NCBI GenBank assembly: GCA_022495005.1
Contig: JAGYXB010001967.1
Coordinates: 186,001-250,000, forward strand
DNA: 64,000 nt
Direction of reading: 5' to 3'
Origin: Rhyacophila brunnea
Taxonomy: Eukaryota > Arthropoda > Insecta > Trichoptera > Rhyacophilidae
Shown in pieces: positions 13,746-25,934 of this stretch. The notes beneath the pieces are model-generated. The model saw only the letters and a program-made list of their open reading frames with translations, searched no databases and was not told the DNA's origin. The position numbers and the translations under genes were made by a program. Every line of letters begins with the position of its first letter. Positions within the stretch are counted from its first letter, which is position 1.

Positions 13746-14919
13746 CTATAAAAAAACGAAAAATAAATGTTATACAACGTAAATGATCAAGTGATGTCGA
13801 GAAATAATCAATCATTATAATTAGTCTTCCATACGGATTGCGAATTTAGAGATTTGAATTATCAAACCTTATCTAGGAATATATCGTATTTCGTCCGTAA
13901 ATTGCCGAGCACACGTGATGTCATCGGTTATATTTACCTTACCTCAATACTAAAACTAGGTAACTTGATTTTCAATGTTTTTGAGATAGTTAATGAATAT
14001 GATTCTACATTTATTTCTCTACAAATGGTAAAACTAGGTAAGTTAGAAGTAAATGGGAACTGTATTAATTTAATGTTTGAAAATATTAAATAACTTCAAA
14101 ACCATAAATGAATTAAATAAATACAATAAATTACCCACAATATTTTTTCATTTAATTGTTCCCAATTAGACAAAGCACAATTTAAATACCTAATTGTGGC
14201 CTGTAAAGTTTAAATTTCATTTTCCCAACAATGACCAAATCAGAGTTATCTAGTCGTAGTATTGAGGTGACGCAGTAAGACAAGTTTTGTAAATATATTG
14301 GAATAAATGTTTATGAAGGTGACTGATTTTGCAACCGGTACTCTCAAATTGAGGAAGGAAGAAAAATAGGAAGTCAAATAAGATGACTATGGAATAAGTT
14401 ACGTTACAAAAAGTAATTGAAAAAAAACTACTATAGGTCACGGTTATTTCCGTTGTATATTAAGTTTTTAAATGTTTAAAAGTAATTGCTGTACCTACTC
14501 TAGTAAGCGATATCACCAATCGCTCTGCTAATGCTATTATTGTAATAAAGGTTTACATATTTGATATTATCGTTTTATTGAAGTAAAACTATTCGTAAAA
14601 AAAGTATTAGGAATAATGCTACATATTTAGTTATTGCTATTACTAATACAACGTCTTTAGGGGCGGTTTATTTGTCGCAGATGATGCATTCGATTGATCA
14701 GAAGATTTAAAAGGGGATCGTGAAAAGGTTAAAATCAGCCAAATTATAGGTGCTAATTTTTTAAATAAGCGTATTTCTTAAAAATTCAGTACACAATATT
14801 TACCCAAAACATAACCTGAAACTAACATTAAAGGGGAGAATAATATAAATACTCAAACAGATGCGTACTTGTACACAAAACATAAAAAAGCTTCAAATAT
14901 AATAATATTAATGCACGTC
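13746..14919. other. presumed rugose intron 5' of the BEACH exon
   Basis: It begins at the minus-strand acceptor. No PH-domain exon is seen. A plus-strand open frame at 13854-14093 has no recognisable similarity. Confidence 0.45.
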
Positions 14920-15170
14920 ACGTACTGTCACGTGATGTAGTAAGCTGTCGGAGGTCACCTCACGCGTACCGGACTGCATCGACACCCGCATGACTCAATG
15001 AACGTTTTTTTATCATTTTCTACATGCCTAAACATTTTCGACTCGTGTGTTTTTTTTAGCTGTTGGCACTATGTATTTTCTATAAGAATGTTGTATATTA
15101 TCTATGGTCTGCAGGTTGGGTTCTGTTCAAAATATTATCTATGGATGCAATATCGCAAGTAGTTTTAACG
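14920..15170 (+). repeat. dispersed repeat family D, copy 1
   Basis: It matches 46455-46690 in inverted orientation. Shared blocks are 'gaggtcacctca', 'acacccgcatgact', 'acgttttttatc', 'ctgcaggttgggttctgttc' and 'gcaatatcgcaagta'. It is non-coding and immediately precedes the LINE remnant at 15211. Confidence 0.7.
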
Positions 15171-15210
15171 TATGCACACGTAAAAACTCCTCTCAAAGAA
15201 AACTAAGATA

Positions 15211-15405
15211 AAGTTATACAAAACCCTCATCAGACCCATATTAACCTATGGGTCGGAATGCTGGGCTTTATCAAAAAAAGATGAGAGGAAGCTAGATATC
15301 TTTGAAAGAAAGATATTAGGAAGAGTCTTCGAAGCTGTATGTGAGGAGGATGGCACGTGGCGAGGAAGGTACAACCTTGAATTATATGCGTTGTATGAAG
15401 ATCCC
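15211..15405 (+). mobile_element. LINE remnant: C-terminal part of RTE-like reverse transcriptase
   Basis: The frame K-L-Y-K-T-L-I-R-P-I-L-T-Y-G-S-E-C-W-A-L is followed by S-K-K-D-E-R-K-L and then F-E-R-K-I-L-G-R-V-F. It matches the conserved post-catalytic region (Y-x-x-x-I-R-P-x-L-x-Y-G-x-E-x-W) of RTE-like and related non-LTR RTs. It stays open for 65 codons and then loses homology. There is no catalytic core. Confidence 0.85.
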
Positions 15406-16435
15406 CCTGTAGTCTCACACGTACTAATATAATAGGACGCGACGTACATCATAATGTATTTGAAGCATAAACCACAAATATTATATGACAACACTTTCAT
15501 ATACAATAAAAACTTTTTCAAATAAAGAATAGGACTCTAGAAAAGGGATCATTAACTCTATCAGTAATCACTATGCAAAGTTCTCAATTTGAGTCAAAAC
15601 TGGGCAAAGTAGGTGTATTATATTGTATTCTGAATATTGCAACTGGTATCTTAAAATTAGATTATTATTTAACCATAGTATGTAATATAATTTTAAATAA
15701 TGTGGACTATCGAATAGTGACATATCCGGAATATGACACTGCTAATATTGAAAGCGGTCGGAATTTAAAGTATTTTGTTTCATTGAAGGAAACAAAAAAT
15801 ATAATCAGCTTCATAACGACACTTATTATTTATATACTATAGCAAATTTCACGAGAATGTAGCAGTCTTCGAACAAAAGGCTGTATTAGTACATCAAAAT
15901 CGTACATACTGTAATATGGCGATGGCTTTACATTTATATCTTACTAATCTATTATATATGGAAAATCATGGCATACACTTATATAATGTACGCATCAATG
16001 GCTATGAATAAGATGATTGTTAAAAGTATATATTATAATAATGATAAATAATGTCTTTTAGCAACTAACAATCAAGTTTGGTGCTGCCAATTCTTTTGTA
16101 AATAAAATACCACATGGGAAAACCATATCATATTTTGTAATTTTCTGCAGTAGTGCAATCGCAATCAATATTATGAATCGATTTTAACCTACATTGCGCG
16201 TTTCTAAAACAAAATTAATGATTCAGAAAAAAAATGATTAAGCCATGAAACCAACATGATAATAATAAACATACGCAACCGTATCGTATAATATATAATA
16301 TTTCACGGTAAATTGACCGCCGAACATATTTATATTCCAAATTTAAATTATCGGATAATTTGTTAAATATGCCACATTGATCATAACGTATGAGTTGAAT
16401 GGAAATCTTTAACTTTCACAACAAAATATAAACAT

Positions 16436-16680
16436 TTTTACAACGTTTTTCTTAGCTCGTATTCTTATTTGTCCGGTGGTTCTTTGTCCGGTACAAATCT
16501 TGCAATCGATTTTTAATAACTTCCCGACTAGCTAACATTTTTTTAGAATATATCAGAACACGATGCCAATGCATTTTTTTAATACTTTTAGCCATCTTTA
16601 AGTAGAATTGAATTCATTTTCAGTTAATTCTGTTTTGTATGAAAAGTTATTTCGACACCATTATTGGTTGCTAGGGGTCT
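16436..16680 (+). repeat. dispersed repeat family C, copy 1
   Basis: It shares, in inverted orientation, most of 52495-52777. Shared blocks include 'ttgtccggtggtt', 'atatatcagaacacgatgcc' and 'agccatctttaag'. No coding sequence or clear ends; class unknown. Confidence 0.7.
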
Positions 16681-17177
16681 GGCCAATTTTGTTCCGAAGC
16701 AGAGCACAGAGAAGAGGTAATAAATACTACATATTTAAAAAAAAACATCGGTTAGCCATTATCGCATCCCTTTGGGGAACACAACACCTGAGTTGAGAAA
16801 TAGACCACGCTACCAACGGATTCAGAGGTGGAATCTGTCCAGCTGTAGGTATCACGCCATGTTATTGATACAATTACTTATATAATATTTTATAATAAGT
16901 GCGTACAAATTATAGTCGGTATTCTGTTTCCGTAAAAATATAGCGCGTATGACAGCGGAATTTTTTACAATGATTTCTATAGCGAGCTTTTTTTAATTCA
17001 TTCAGTCAATTGAAAATTACTTCGGTACCGGATACGATATTTTTTCCGAGCGGGAAATCGAACATTTTGCGTTCCAAAAAACATTTTTTTTAGCTTTTCT
17101 GAACAGACAAATAAAAATGTTGCTTTGAGAGTCACATATCAAAGTATTTTTTTTCAAATGTCAAAATAGTACTTTAG

Positions 17178-18404
17178 CAGTGACGAGGGGTGGAGGTAGG
17201 CTGTTAAAATTCCACATAAATAGTGCATACTAAACTTTGTCAATCATAGTTATTCGTTTTCATTGAACTAAGATACAATTTTCAGATGGTATTTGTTAGA
17301 TTTTAAAATTAAATTAAATCCTGCTTAAGAGGGGACATGCTCAGCGTACGTCAAAATGGAGCTTTTATGCTATTTTCAAAGCATGATATTTCAAAGTATT
17401 GGAAAGGCTCTAATGTTTTGGAATATAGTCATATTTCAGTACGTCCATGTGAAGTGGTGTTAAGATTTTTTATATTTATTAATTTTTGAAAGCATTTATA
17501 AAACCATTAGTAAAATTTATGTCGACATTATTATAGTGAAATATTTACAATAAAAATTATATTGATATACTCTGTGATCCCAAATTTTACAAGAATTAGG
17601 CATTTTATTATTCAAAAAATGGGCAAGATTTACACATTTAAAGATAATTTTAAAGATACTGATAATAAGCTATGTCTTTGACCATTCAAATGTGATAAAC
17701 ATTCTACGAATAATGTTTGCTTTATAATAATTATTGACCTAAAAATAAGGTAGTATTTTTTTGAAATACGCTATTTCTATTGGCATTTCCCAGTGGCTAA
17801 GCTACAACATACGGCCGTAGCCATAAATTGACAAACAATAAATGAAGTAGGGAGTAAGATCATGTTAACGCGCGTGTTTGTACATGTACCTAACCTTTTT
17901 TTTAACGGTTTGAAATGCTTTGAAAATACCATAAAAGCTCCATTTTGACGTACGCTGAGCATGTGGGCCGTTAAATAAAACCATAATAGTTTAGGTATGC
18001 TATGAGCGATCCGACAAAGATACTGCACACTATTTCAGTCATACTTATTTTTGTTTTCAATGAATTAAGAATACATAAATTACAGATGGTGCTAGTTAGT
18101 TTTTTAAAATTCATTAACCCTTGCCTAACCAAACCATAATCGACAAAAAATATTCTCATATCTATAAAATATTTAAAATTATGTATGGTTTAATGACATA
18201 ATTTAAGATATTTAATATATAAATTAAAATGTTTTGACTATTATCTACTATTGGTTGAATTAGGCAGGGTTTATTTGAATTTTAAAAACTAACAAACATT
18301 ATCCACAGTCTTATTTCGATGAAAACATATACGTTTGACTGACAAAGTTTAGTGTGCACTATCTATATCGCATCTTAGCAGCCTACCTCCACCCTTCGCC
18401 ACTG
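17178..18404. mobile_element. larger inverted-repeat (hAT-like?) element hosting family A copy 1
   Basis: The left arm, from CAGTGACGAGGGGTGGAGGT at 17178, matches the reversed right end CAGTGGCGAAGGGTGGAGGT at 18404. The arms run roughly 150 bp (17178-17325 and 18250-18404). A further internal partial copy of the same arm is at about 18020-18125. The left arm is interrupted exactly at the TTAA of family A copy 1, so this element is the older host. CAGTG ends suggest hAT, but no clean 8-bp TSD is visible. Confidence 0.65.
17325..17974. mobile_element. TTAA-bounded MITE family A, copy 1 (650 bp)
   Basis: TTAA stands at both ends (17325-17328, 17971-17974). Inverted repeats of about 55 bp lie inside, both reading ACATGCTCAGCGTACGTCAA and on through ATGGAGCTTTTATG and TATTTTCAAAGCAT. 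TTAA targets suggest the piggyBac-like superfamily. The interior is AT-rich and non-coding. It lies inside a larger inverted-repeat element (17178-18404). Confidence 0.85.
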
Positions 18405-19483
18405 ATACATAGTACGGAAAAGAAAATTTTGATTGCATGTACAATAAAATATAGTACAGTTGGCAACACTGTCTGCGAATACTCGAATATGGGTGTTAAA
18501 ACATTTAAGTGATGAGACAAGAACGGTACCCGTTGAATAGACGCAAATGTGATGCTGGTAATAGGTACATGTGAGTAAATTAGGTAAAAATTAAAAAGAC
18601 TCATAGTATGTAAGTACTTTTACTTTTTGGTCAAATTAAAAAATGATTAATTTCGCAAGGCTTACTGAGAAAATGAAGGCTTTGAGCCTTGGACCAGATT
18701 TGATTTTAGGAAAATACAAAAGACACGTACTGCATGAGTTTGATACTGACTCACTGAATTAATAAATCTATTAAATAAATATATAATTTAAAATAAGCGA
18801 ATACAATATTGTTGTAAATTAGGCAAATAGTATGACTATCAACCACGTGAGTAAATATTGAATATATGAAAATAGAAAAATAAAATAGAGTGGCTGAAAA
18901 TTAATGTCATTAACAACTCATAAAAATGAATTATTGCGTGGTTTTCAAATCAATGCAAGTCTAACATAGGTTGTAATGTAATTAAATTATAAAATTAATA
19001 AAACAAATACTTAGTATTAATTTAAATAAAACATCATATTTAGTAGGTACTTATACTAGTTTATAATTTAATAATCATGCTGATTTAGGAGGGGGGTTTA
19101 CCCCGCTTCAATGTGTCATTCTCAAGTAATATAAAATATACAATCTCACAACTATTTATTGAACAATAATAAAATAATTAAACACATAATAATAATATAA
19201 AATCTTTTCGGTTAAAAAAGAAGTTAACTTAAATTTACTAAACTTTTCAGAAAAAAAATATTATATACTTAATAGCCGTTAGGTACCTACTCACATCTGT
19301 ACAAAACGAGTACTTTTTAATAAATGATTTACTTGCAATTAGCGAATGAAACCGGTACTGATGATTATTAAGTTATATGAAATAAGTTCTAAATAATGAG
19401 TTTTATTTCGAATATAAATACTTTGAAAACATCTCGTGCATTAGCCACACAAGAAAAAATCATTTTGTGGAAAAAAAATACGA

Positions 19484-19556
19484 CACCCGACAGGACTTGA
19501 ACCTGTAACTGCTGGATTCGCGGCAGTATGCTTTTTCAATTACGCTACGGGCATAT
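19484..19556 (-). pseudogene. tRNA-like sequence (tRNA pseudogene or SINE head)
   Basis: On the minus strand acceptor ATGCCCG pairs with CGGGTGT and the T-arm ACAGG-TTCAAGT-CCTGT is perfect. The D loop is A-rich, and the anticodon region CTGCCGCGAATCCAG lacks a U at position 33 and has mismatches, so it is not a functional tRNA. The same 'gaatccag', then 'gggtgtcgt' plus T-run layout as at 7166 indicates one repeat family. Confidence 0.6.
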
Positions 19557-20190
19557 TACTAAATTAAGACGATTTAAAAAAAATTAAAAATAAACTAAAA
19601 CAATAGCGATGGAAAAAAATGTGTTAAGTATTTCATTTCCAATGTCGCGAAGATTTAAAATACTTTACAGAAGTAAAAAAAGACTAGGTACTACCCAGCG
19701 GCGTATTGACTTCCTTGTCAAAATATCAGAAATGCTGAGGCGAAAGACAGGTACCAGAGCAGACGCGAGTCGATTGACCTTCGGCGGTCGATAGCCGCGG
19801 GACATGTGATACATTTTGTTACATTACAATACGCCAAATATGCATTTATTCTGGATGAAGTTACCTTCGAAGAGTTTTATTTTATTAGTAGTATGTGAAA
19901 GATGAAATTATTGCGGTGAATTTGTGGCTACTGAAAAAAACACAGCGCTATTTCTAATACAGTGTAACGTATATGTACGTTGAAAAATTTGCAGGATGAA
20001 GGACAATCAGTATATAAATTTTAACCTTTTCTTTACGATTATAAAAAAAATCTGACAGTTCCGGTGATGTCACCTTCGGTTACCGTACGAAATTGACAAT
20101 ATTTCTGTAGATAAGAGAGAAATATAGTAGAAAAGTATTAACTGGATAATTAGATCGATTTTGAAAATGATTTATTTCATACACTTATTC

Positions 20191-20520
20191 ACTATAATAA
20201 TGTCGATATAAATTATACTGATGGTTTAATAAATGCGTTTAAAAATTAATAAATGTAAAAAATCTTAACACCACTGCACAGTTATGTACTGAAATATGAC
20301 TATATTCTAAAACATTAGAGCGAGAGGATTAAAAGAATACTATTTTATGTAATAAAAATACTTTATGCAGTCAATAAATGTTTAAAATAAATATAAAGGA
20401 TAATAAGGCTTCAAAATTATATAAATAGATTATCTACAACATTTAAGGTATGTCCAGGATCATGCTTTGAAAATAGAAAAAAGCTCCATTCTGACCCACG
20501 CTGAGCACGTCCGCCCTTAA
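20191..20520. mobile_element. family A, copy 3 (truncated, one end only)
   Basis: It matches the reverse complement of the left 340 bp of copy 2 and ends in CCGCCC then TTAA at 20517-20520. Homology stops abruptly at about 20191 in the AT-rich interior, so half the element is missing. Confidence 0.8.
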
Positions 20521-21142
20521 TGATTTTAAAAATAGCTAACATATGAAGATAACAAAGTGCATATTAACTGAAATATTTGCAATCAAAAAGGCTGCGTCGA
20601 TTACAGCAACAGCTGGGTTAGTGACGTATTTTTGTGTCATTTATTTGGTAACATTATATTAATCACGATTTAAGTCACGGTCCATCGCTAGATGAAAACA
20701 TTTCCTTGCTGTTTGCAGTATCTGCTACCACGTAGGTACTTCCGCTAACAATTATCTTATTTAAGATATTTATACCTCTTGGGCACTGATGGCTGATTTA
20801 GATTTGTCCAATAATTGTCTTGTTTCTAATAATCTGTTTAAATTTTTTTGGATTGTGGCAGTTTAGTTGCGATGGTGCGATATATCGTTCAAATTATTAC
20901 CATTTATCTCTATATGCAACAATCATGATTTTATACAAAAAATTTACCATATTGCATTTGAAGTATGAATAATAACTAGCACTACGATCGATGCTTACAG
21001 TTTCTTGTTACGGTCTGACTATAATAGTGTGCCTTCTAAATGTATCTTGTATCTTATAAAACCTGCAATATTTTATTTTGAATTCTCTTCGTTGGGTATA
21101 ACAAAATACATGTTTCAAAGTAAAATATAGATATAGGTATAC

Positions 21143-21360
21143 ACTTGTTCATCATCATCAGCCGGGGTCAATCCACTGCTGGATGAAAGCCTCCCCAAGT
21201 TTCCTCCAACTCTCTCGGTCTTGTGTCGTTCGCTGCCACGTATTTCCGCCGAACTTTATCAGTTCGTCGGTCCAGCGGCTTTTAGGGCGACCCTGTGGCC
21301 GTTTCGTGCCCCTTGGGTACCATTGGATGACGGTATTTGTCCAGCGGACGTCCTTTCGAC
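21143..21360 (-). mobile_element. LINE remnant: RTE-like polyprotein C-terminus with GATGATGAA tail
   Basis: On the minus strand the frame contains W-Y-P-R-G-T-K-R-P-Q-G-R-P-K-S-R-W-T-D, then T-W-Q-R-T-T-Q-D-R-E-S-W and A-F-I-Q-Q-W-I-D-P-G before its stop. This is the very common endonuclease/RT tail in lepidopteran genomes. A 3' (GATGAT)-type tail follows near 21150-21160. It is intact over about 65 codons and 5'-truncated. Confidence 0.85.
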
Positions 21361-23627
21361 GAGTAAAGTATGTAAAATTACACAACAAAAAGATAATAAT
21401 TATTTTTAAGATATTATTGGGTAAAACATACGTCTTGATGGTGAAGTTAACGAGCACTATTTTTTTATGACGCCAGCCTTCCGCAGTAACCTTCGTTATA
21501 TCAAATACATGCACGGCAATAAAACTAGTAGCTATAACCAGATAACGAGGTGCAATATTATACGATATATTGAAACCGGAAGGAAAGAAGCAGGCAATAC
21601 AATCGATACAAATCGTGATACAAGCGTGATAAATGACATATGTAATTAATGTATATGAAAATTCATAGTATGCATTAATTAAACCAGTAAATTGATTTTC
21701 CAGAGAAAACAGGTGATTTAACTTATTGTCAATAATAATATATCAATTCTAAGAAAATGTTGAGTAATACACTTAACGTACACGTAGTGGTAACTTAACT
21801 AGTCGTGTGGATAATTGGAAGCTTACGGTCTAACTTTGGCACATTTCCCCATATTTATAGGTAACCTAACAGAAATGTTTCTGGACGTGCTATAAGAATC
21901 AACGATATGTAGTGGTAAAGCTACTTCCAATGGATAGTGTTTTTTTTAATGACTCATTATTCTTCTAATCTATGAAAATTAAAAGCTCAGTAAAATTTTC
22001 TAATAAAATTAATCACAAATTTAACATAAAGTTTGACGTATACATACATTTCTACGCAGCATTTCTATTTTTATAGATTTAACCGAACAGTGATTTTAAA
22101 ATACGGGCTTTTTCTTAGGTATCGTATCATTATGATGAATTGTTTTTTTTTATAACAGCGGCATTTTGAAAAGTTAATCTTATAGTACAAGTGAGAAGTT
22201 CTCTTCAAATAAAACTGATATGCAAAATCACTTGTAGCAAAGCTAATTAATAGACCAAGTGACTATTTTGCTCCACTTCCACAATATGCTTACACTCCGT
22301 GTGTAATAATACTTTAATATATTTTTAACTATTGGACTGAACGGACAAAAAATTCTGTATACCTATGTACATTTATATTATTTGGATGTAGTCCTAAATT
22401 TATTTAAATAAACTAAGGCTTCATTATCATCTTCTTCATTACAGTCCACTATTTGTGCAATACGGCACATTGGCCTCCATTCGTTTACTCCACTTTTCTC
22501 TGTCATATCATCTTATAGGTGTTTGGTCCAGCGCCAGGACCCAATGAGATAGACGAATAACAAAAATATTCCTAGTAAAAGTCTGTCAATAAGGTCTCAA
22601 TTCTGTTGACTAGAGATTCATATGACCCGGAATGGCATAATCGAGCATTTAAATCAGAGGTCATGGTGGGGGCACAAGGTGAAATACCTTAGGAAACAAA
22701 TGGAAAATGAAATAGCTATCAATTAATAAAATAAAATAAAAATTGCCATTATCTAATATTACAAAAATATTTGTGTTATTGTTATGAACAGAAAATAATT
22801 ATTTTGTTTATTTTGGAGTAAGGTGGAAATCTTTTCCGCTATATTATATAACGACATTGTAATTGACAGGTTTCGGCTTAGTAACCGAATTTTGAACAAA
22901 GATTGTAATACGACGCCTGTTGGAAAAAAACTGGATCAAAACAAAAACATATTGTTGTTTACTTAAGTTAAGATAATGAATCAATACAGTTTAATAAATA
23001 CACATATAAACCTTATGTTAAGAATATGACACACTTATCGATTACTAGTAATTTATTCAATTTTCGCGGTGAGTCATTGTCAATTATTATTTACATACTA
23101 TATACATAGGTAGACAGCGTTTTAAATAAACAATTCCAATAATTTGACATGTTTAAATCTCCTCAATAAGTGCCTACCGTATATGATATATTACGACATT
23201 TTATTTAAATTATTCTACTATCCATACAATAGAACATATTATTATATATTTGAAGTTAACAATGAAGCAGAATAACTTATTGGAAAATCCCGACGAAAAT
23301 GTGTTTGAAATCGAAAGTGACCACACGCTGTATGTACGACATATTTTTAGATCTGTGTTGTTTATTCGTGAAACTGACGAACTTTCATTCATAACGCTGG
23401 GATTTTCCCGGACGGTCAACTTTTGATTTTCCTAAACTAAACAGATTCGCTTTCAATTGATTGGTATAATGAAGTCAACACTTTAAAACAATTCTCTGGG
23501 GAATTCTGTCAACTATTTTTGATATCAATAAAATATATACATATATTGTTGAGCTAAATAGTGGGTAGAACGTTGCGTTTAAGTTCGGTCGGTTTAAGTT
23601 ACAATCAATTAACTTAGTCTAGGCCCT

Positions 23628-23665
23628 AGGGCAGGGGTAGTCAACCTTTTTATACCTAACTCCCA
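23628..23665 (+). repeat. single hAT-type terminus relic
   Basis: CAGGGGTAGTCAACCTTTTT resembles the common insect hAT/MITE terminus (CAGGGGTxGxCAAxCTTTTT). A possible but weak partner, reversed 'gtggttctcaagcg', lies near 24378-24391. No TSD is found. Confidence 0.35.
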
Positions 23666-25060
23666 CTTTTGTATCTCTGTTAGTAGTAAATTTTTCTAAC
23701 CTACCTACATATTAATATATTCATTACAAGATGGGTTTGTAATTGTGGGTTGCAAATATTTTTCCGTTCATTATTAAACTAATTATACAACCATAAAATG
23801 AATAGCTCGAACCTTCACAGTTTTATCACAATGGAATAAGGAGTTGGGAAGATGCTTGTTTTCTGTAATTTTATAAAACTGCTTGACAATAATACCAAAA
23901 ATATTAATCTTATGCAGTTTCACGAAATTAAAAAAAACTGTTCTAAACCAACGAAACTGGTTCTAATGTTATTGAAATATGTTTTTTTTATTATTATTAG
24001 GGCACAATGTCTCAGTTAAGGTTTATTTAGCTGTATAGTTATATACTTCTATTACTTTTATGTAAGATAAAAGATTAAAAAAATAAAAAATACATATTAT
24101 TCATATCGAGTAGGTACATTAACAAGATAGCTAAAATGAAGTATTATAATTTATACTTGCAGGTTACAATTATTTCTTCCAAACGTTTGGATACACAAAA
24201 ACGCTTTGATGTTTGGCTGAGTTATAAACATCTCAAGATTAAGTACCTATGTGAATGTTGATTAAAATATGTTAATTATGTATTATATAGGTAGTTACTT
24301 ATTGCTTTTGATGTATGTTCTTATTTCATCTCCTTATTAATGTAATTGTAGAATGATGTGAATTTTAAATATTAACGCTTGAGAACCACACATCTCCAAA
24401 TTAGCTACTAAATGAATTAAAGTATTTATTTTAAGACAGAAATACCATACAATGTTGGTCCTATTGATAATTATTTATCGTAAAAAATACATGACCGTGT
24501 TTCCAAAAAAAGGTAAAAATAATGCAAAGCGCTAGACACGAATTTATTAATATGTTTTTTTAGTTCATTGAACCGTAAAGGATATCGTATTGAAATGTGA
24601 GCGACCGATCGCGTTCGACATTGAAAAGTTGTGTTGCCATAATGTCTCTTTAACTGTTATTTCTATTTCCACGGCACGATAGTAATATTATTGTAATTTA
24701 TTCATTGTTGGGAAATTTTGCGCCAGATAAATTGCCACATTAGTCTTTTTGGCACTAACTTGACATTGAAAACAGTCGAAAAATCGTTTCCAAGAATAAA
24801 AACCTGCGATAATAAAATAGGCAATTGATTTTTTTTATAAACACGATATAATTCGATTAACGAGTGGCTTAGTGAGGAGATTAACTTAACTTAACGTACA
24901 TATTTAAACACTGTATCAACAGAAGTTCATTCGATATATAAAAGTATCGCAGACAAAAACAGAAATATACGATTCAGTTCGAATGATCAATGATTATTTT
25001 ATTCTGAGTACGTACTCTGTTTTTTTTATTGCATTTTAAAATATTAATTATTATTGCTAA

Positions 25061-25934
25061 TTAAAGGGGGACATGCTCAGCGTAGGTCAAAATGGAGCTT
25101 TTGTTCTATTTTCAAAGCATGATCCTGGACATACCTTAAACGTTGTAGATAATCTATTTATATAATTTTGAAGCCTTATTATCCTTTATATTTATTTTAA
25201 ACATTTGATGACTGCATAAAGTATTTTTATTACATAAAATAGTATTCTTTTAAACCTCTCGCTCTAATGTTTTAGAATATAGTCATATTTCAGTACATAA
25301 ATGTGCAGTGGTGTTAAGATTTTTTACATTTATTAATTTTTAAACGCATTTATAAAACCATCAGTATAATTTATATCGACATTATTATAGTGAAATATTT
25401 ACGATAAAAAATTATATTGATAATCTCTGTGATCCCAAATATGACAAGAATTGGGAATTTTATTATTCAAAAAATGGGCAAGATTAACACATTTGAAGAT
25501 AATTCTAAATATACTAATTATAAGCTATGTCTTTGACCATTCAAGTGTAATAAACATCCTACGAATAATGATTGCTTTATAATAATTATTGACCTAAGAA
25601 TAAGGTAGTGTTTTTTTGAAATACGCCATTTCTTTTGGCATTCCCCAGTGGTTAAGCTACAACATACGGCCGTAGCCATAAATTGACAAACTATAATTGA
25701 AGTAAGGAGTAAAATTATGTTAACGCGCGAGTTTGAACATGTACCGTTTAAAAAAAAATCGGTTAGGTAGATGTTCAAACAACGATGAAATGTTTAAAAT
25801 AAATATAACGGATAATAAGGCTTCAAAATGATATAAATTGATTATCTACAACGTTTAGGGTATGTCCAGGATCATGCTTTGAAAATAGAAAAAAAGCTCC
25901 ACTTTGACCCACGCTGAGCACGTCCGCCCCTCGT
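25061..25934. mobile_element. TTAA-type family A, copy 2 (about 870 bp, long TIR)
   Basis: The left end is TTAAAGGGGGACATGCTCAG. The right end, reversed, reads GGGGCGGACGTGCTCAGCG with its TTAA decayed to GTAA. The inverted arms extend about 145 bp (25065-25207 against 25788-25930), longer than in copy 1. The interior is homologous to 17400-17890 of copy 1. A short minus-strand frame (25518-25778) recurs in copy 1 with changes and is not taken as a gene. Confidence 0.82.
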
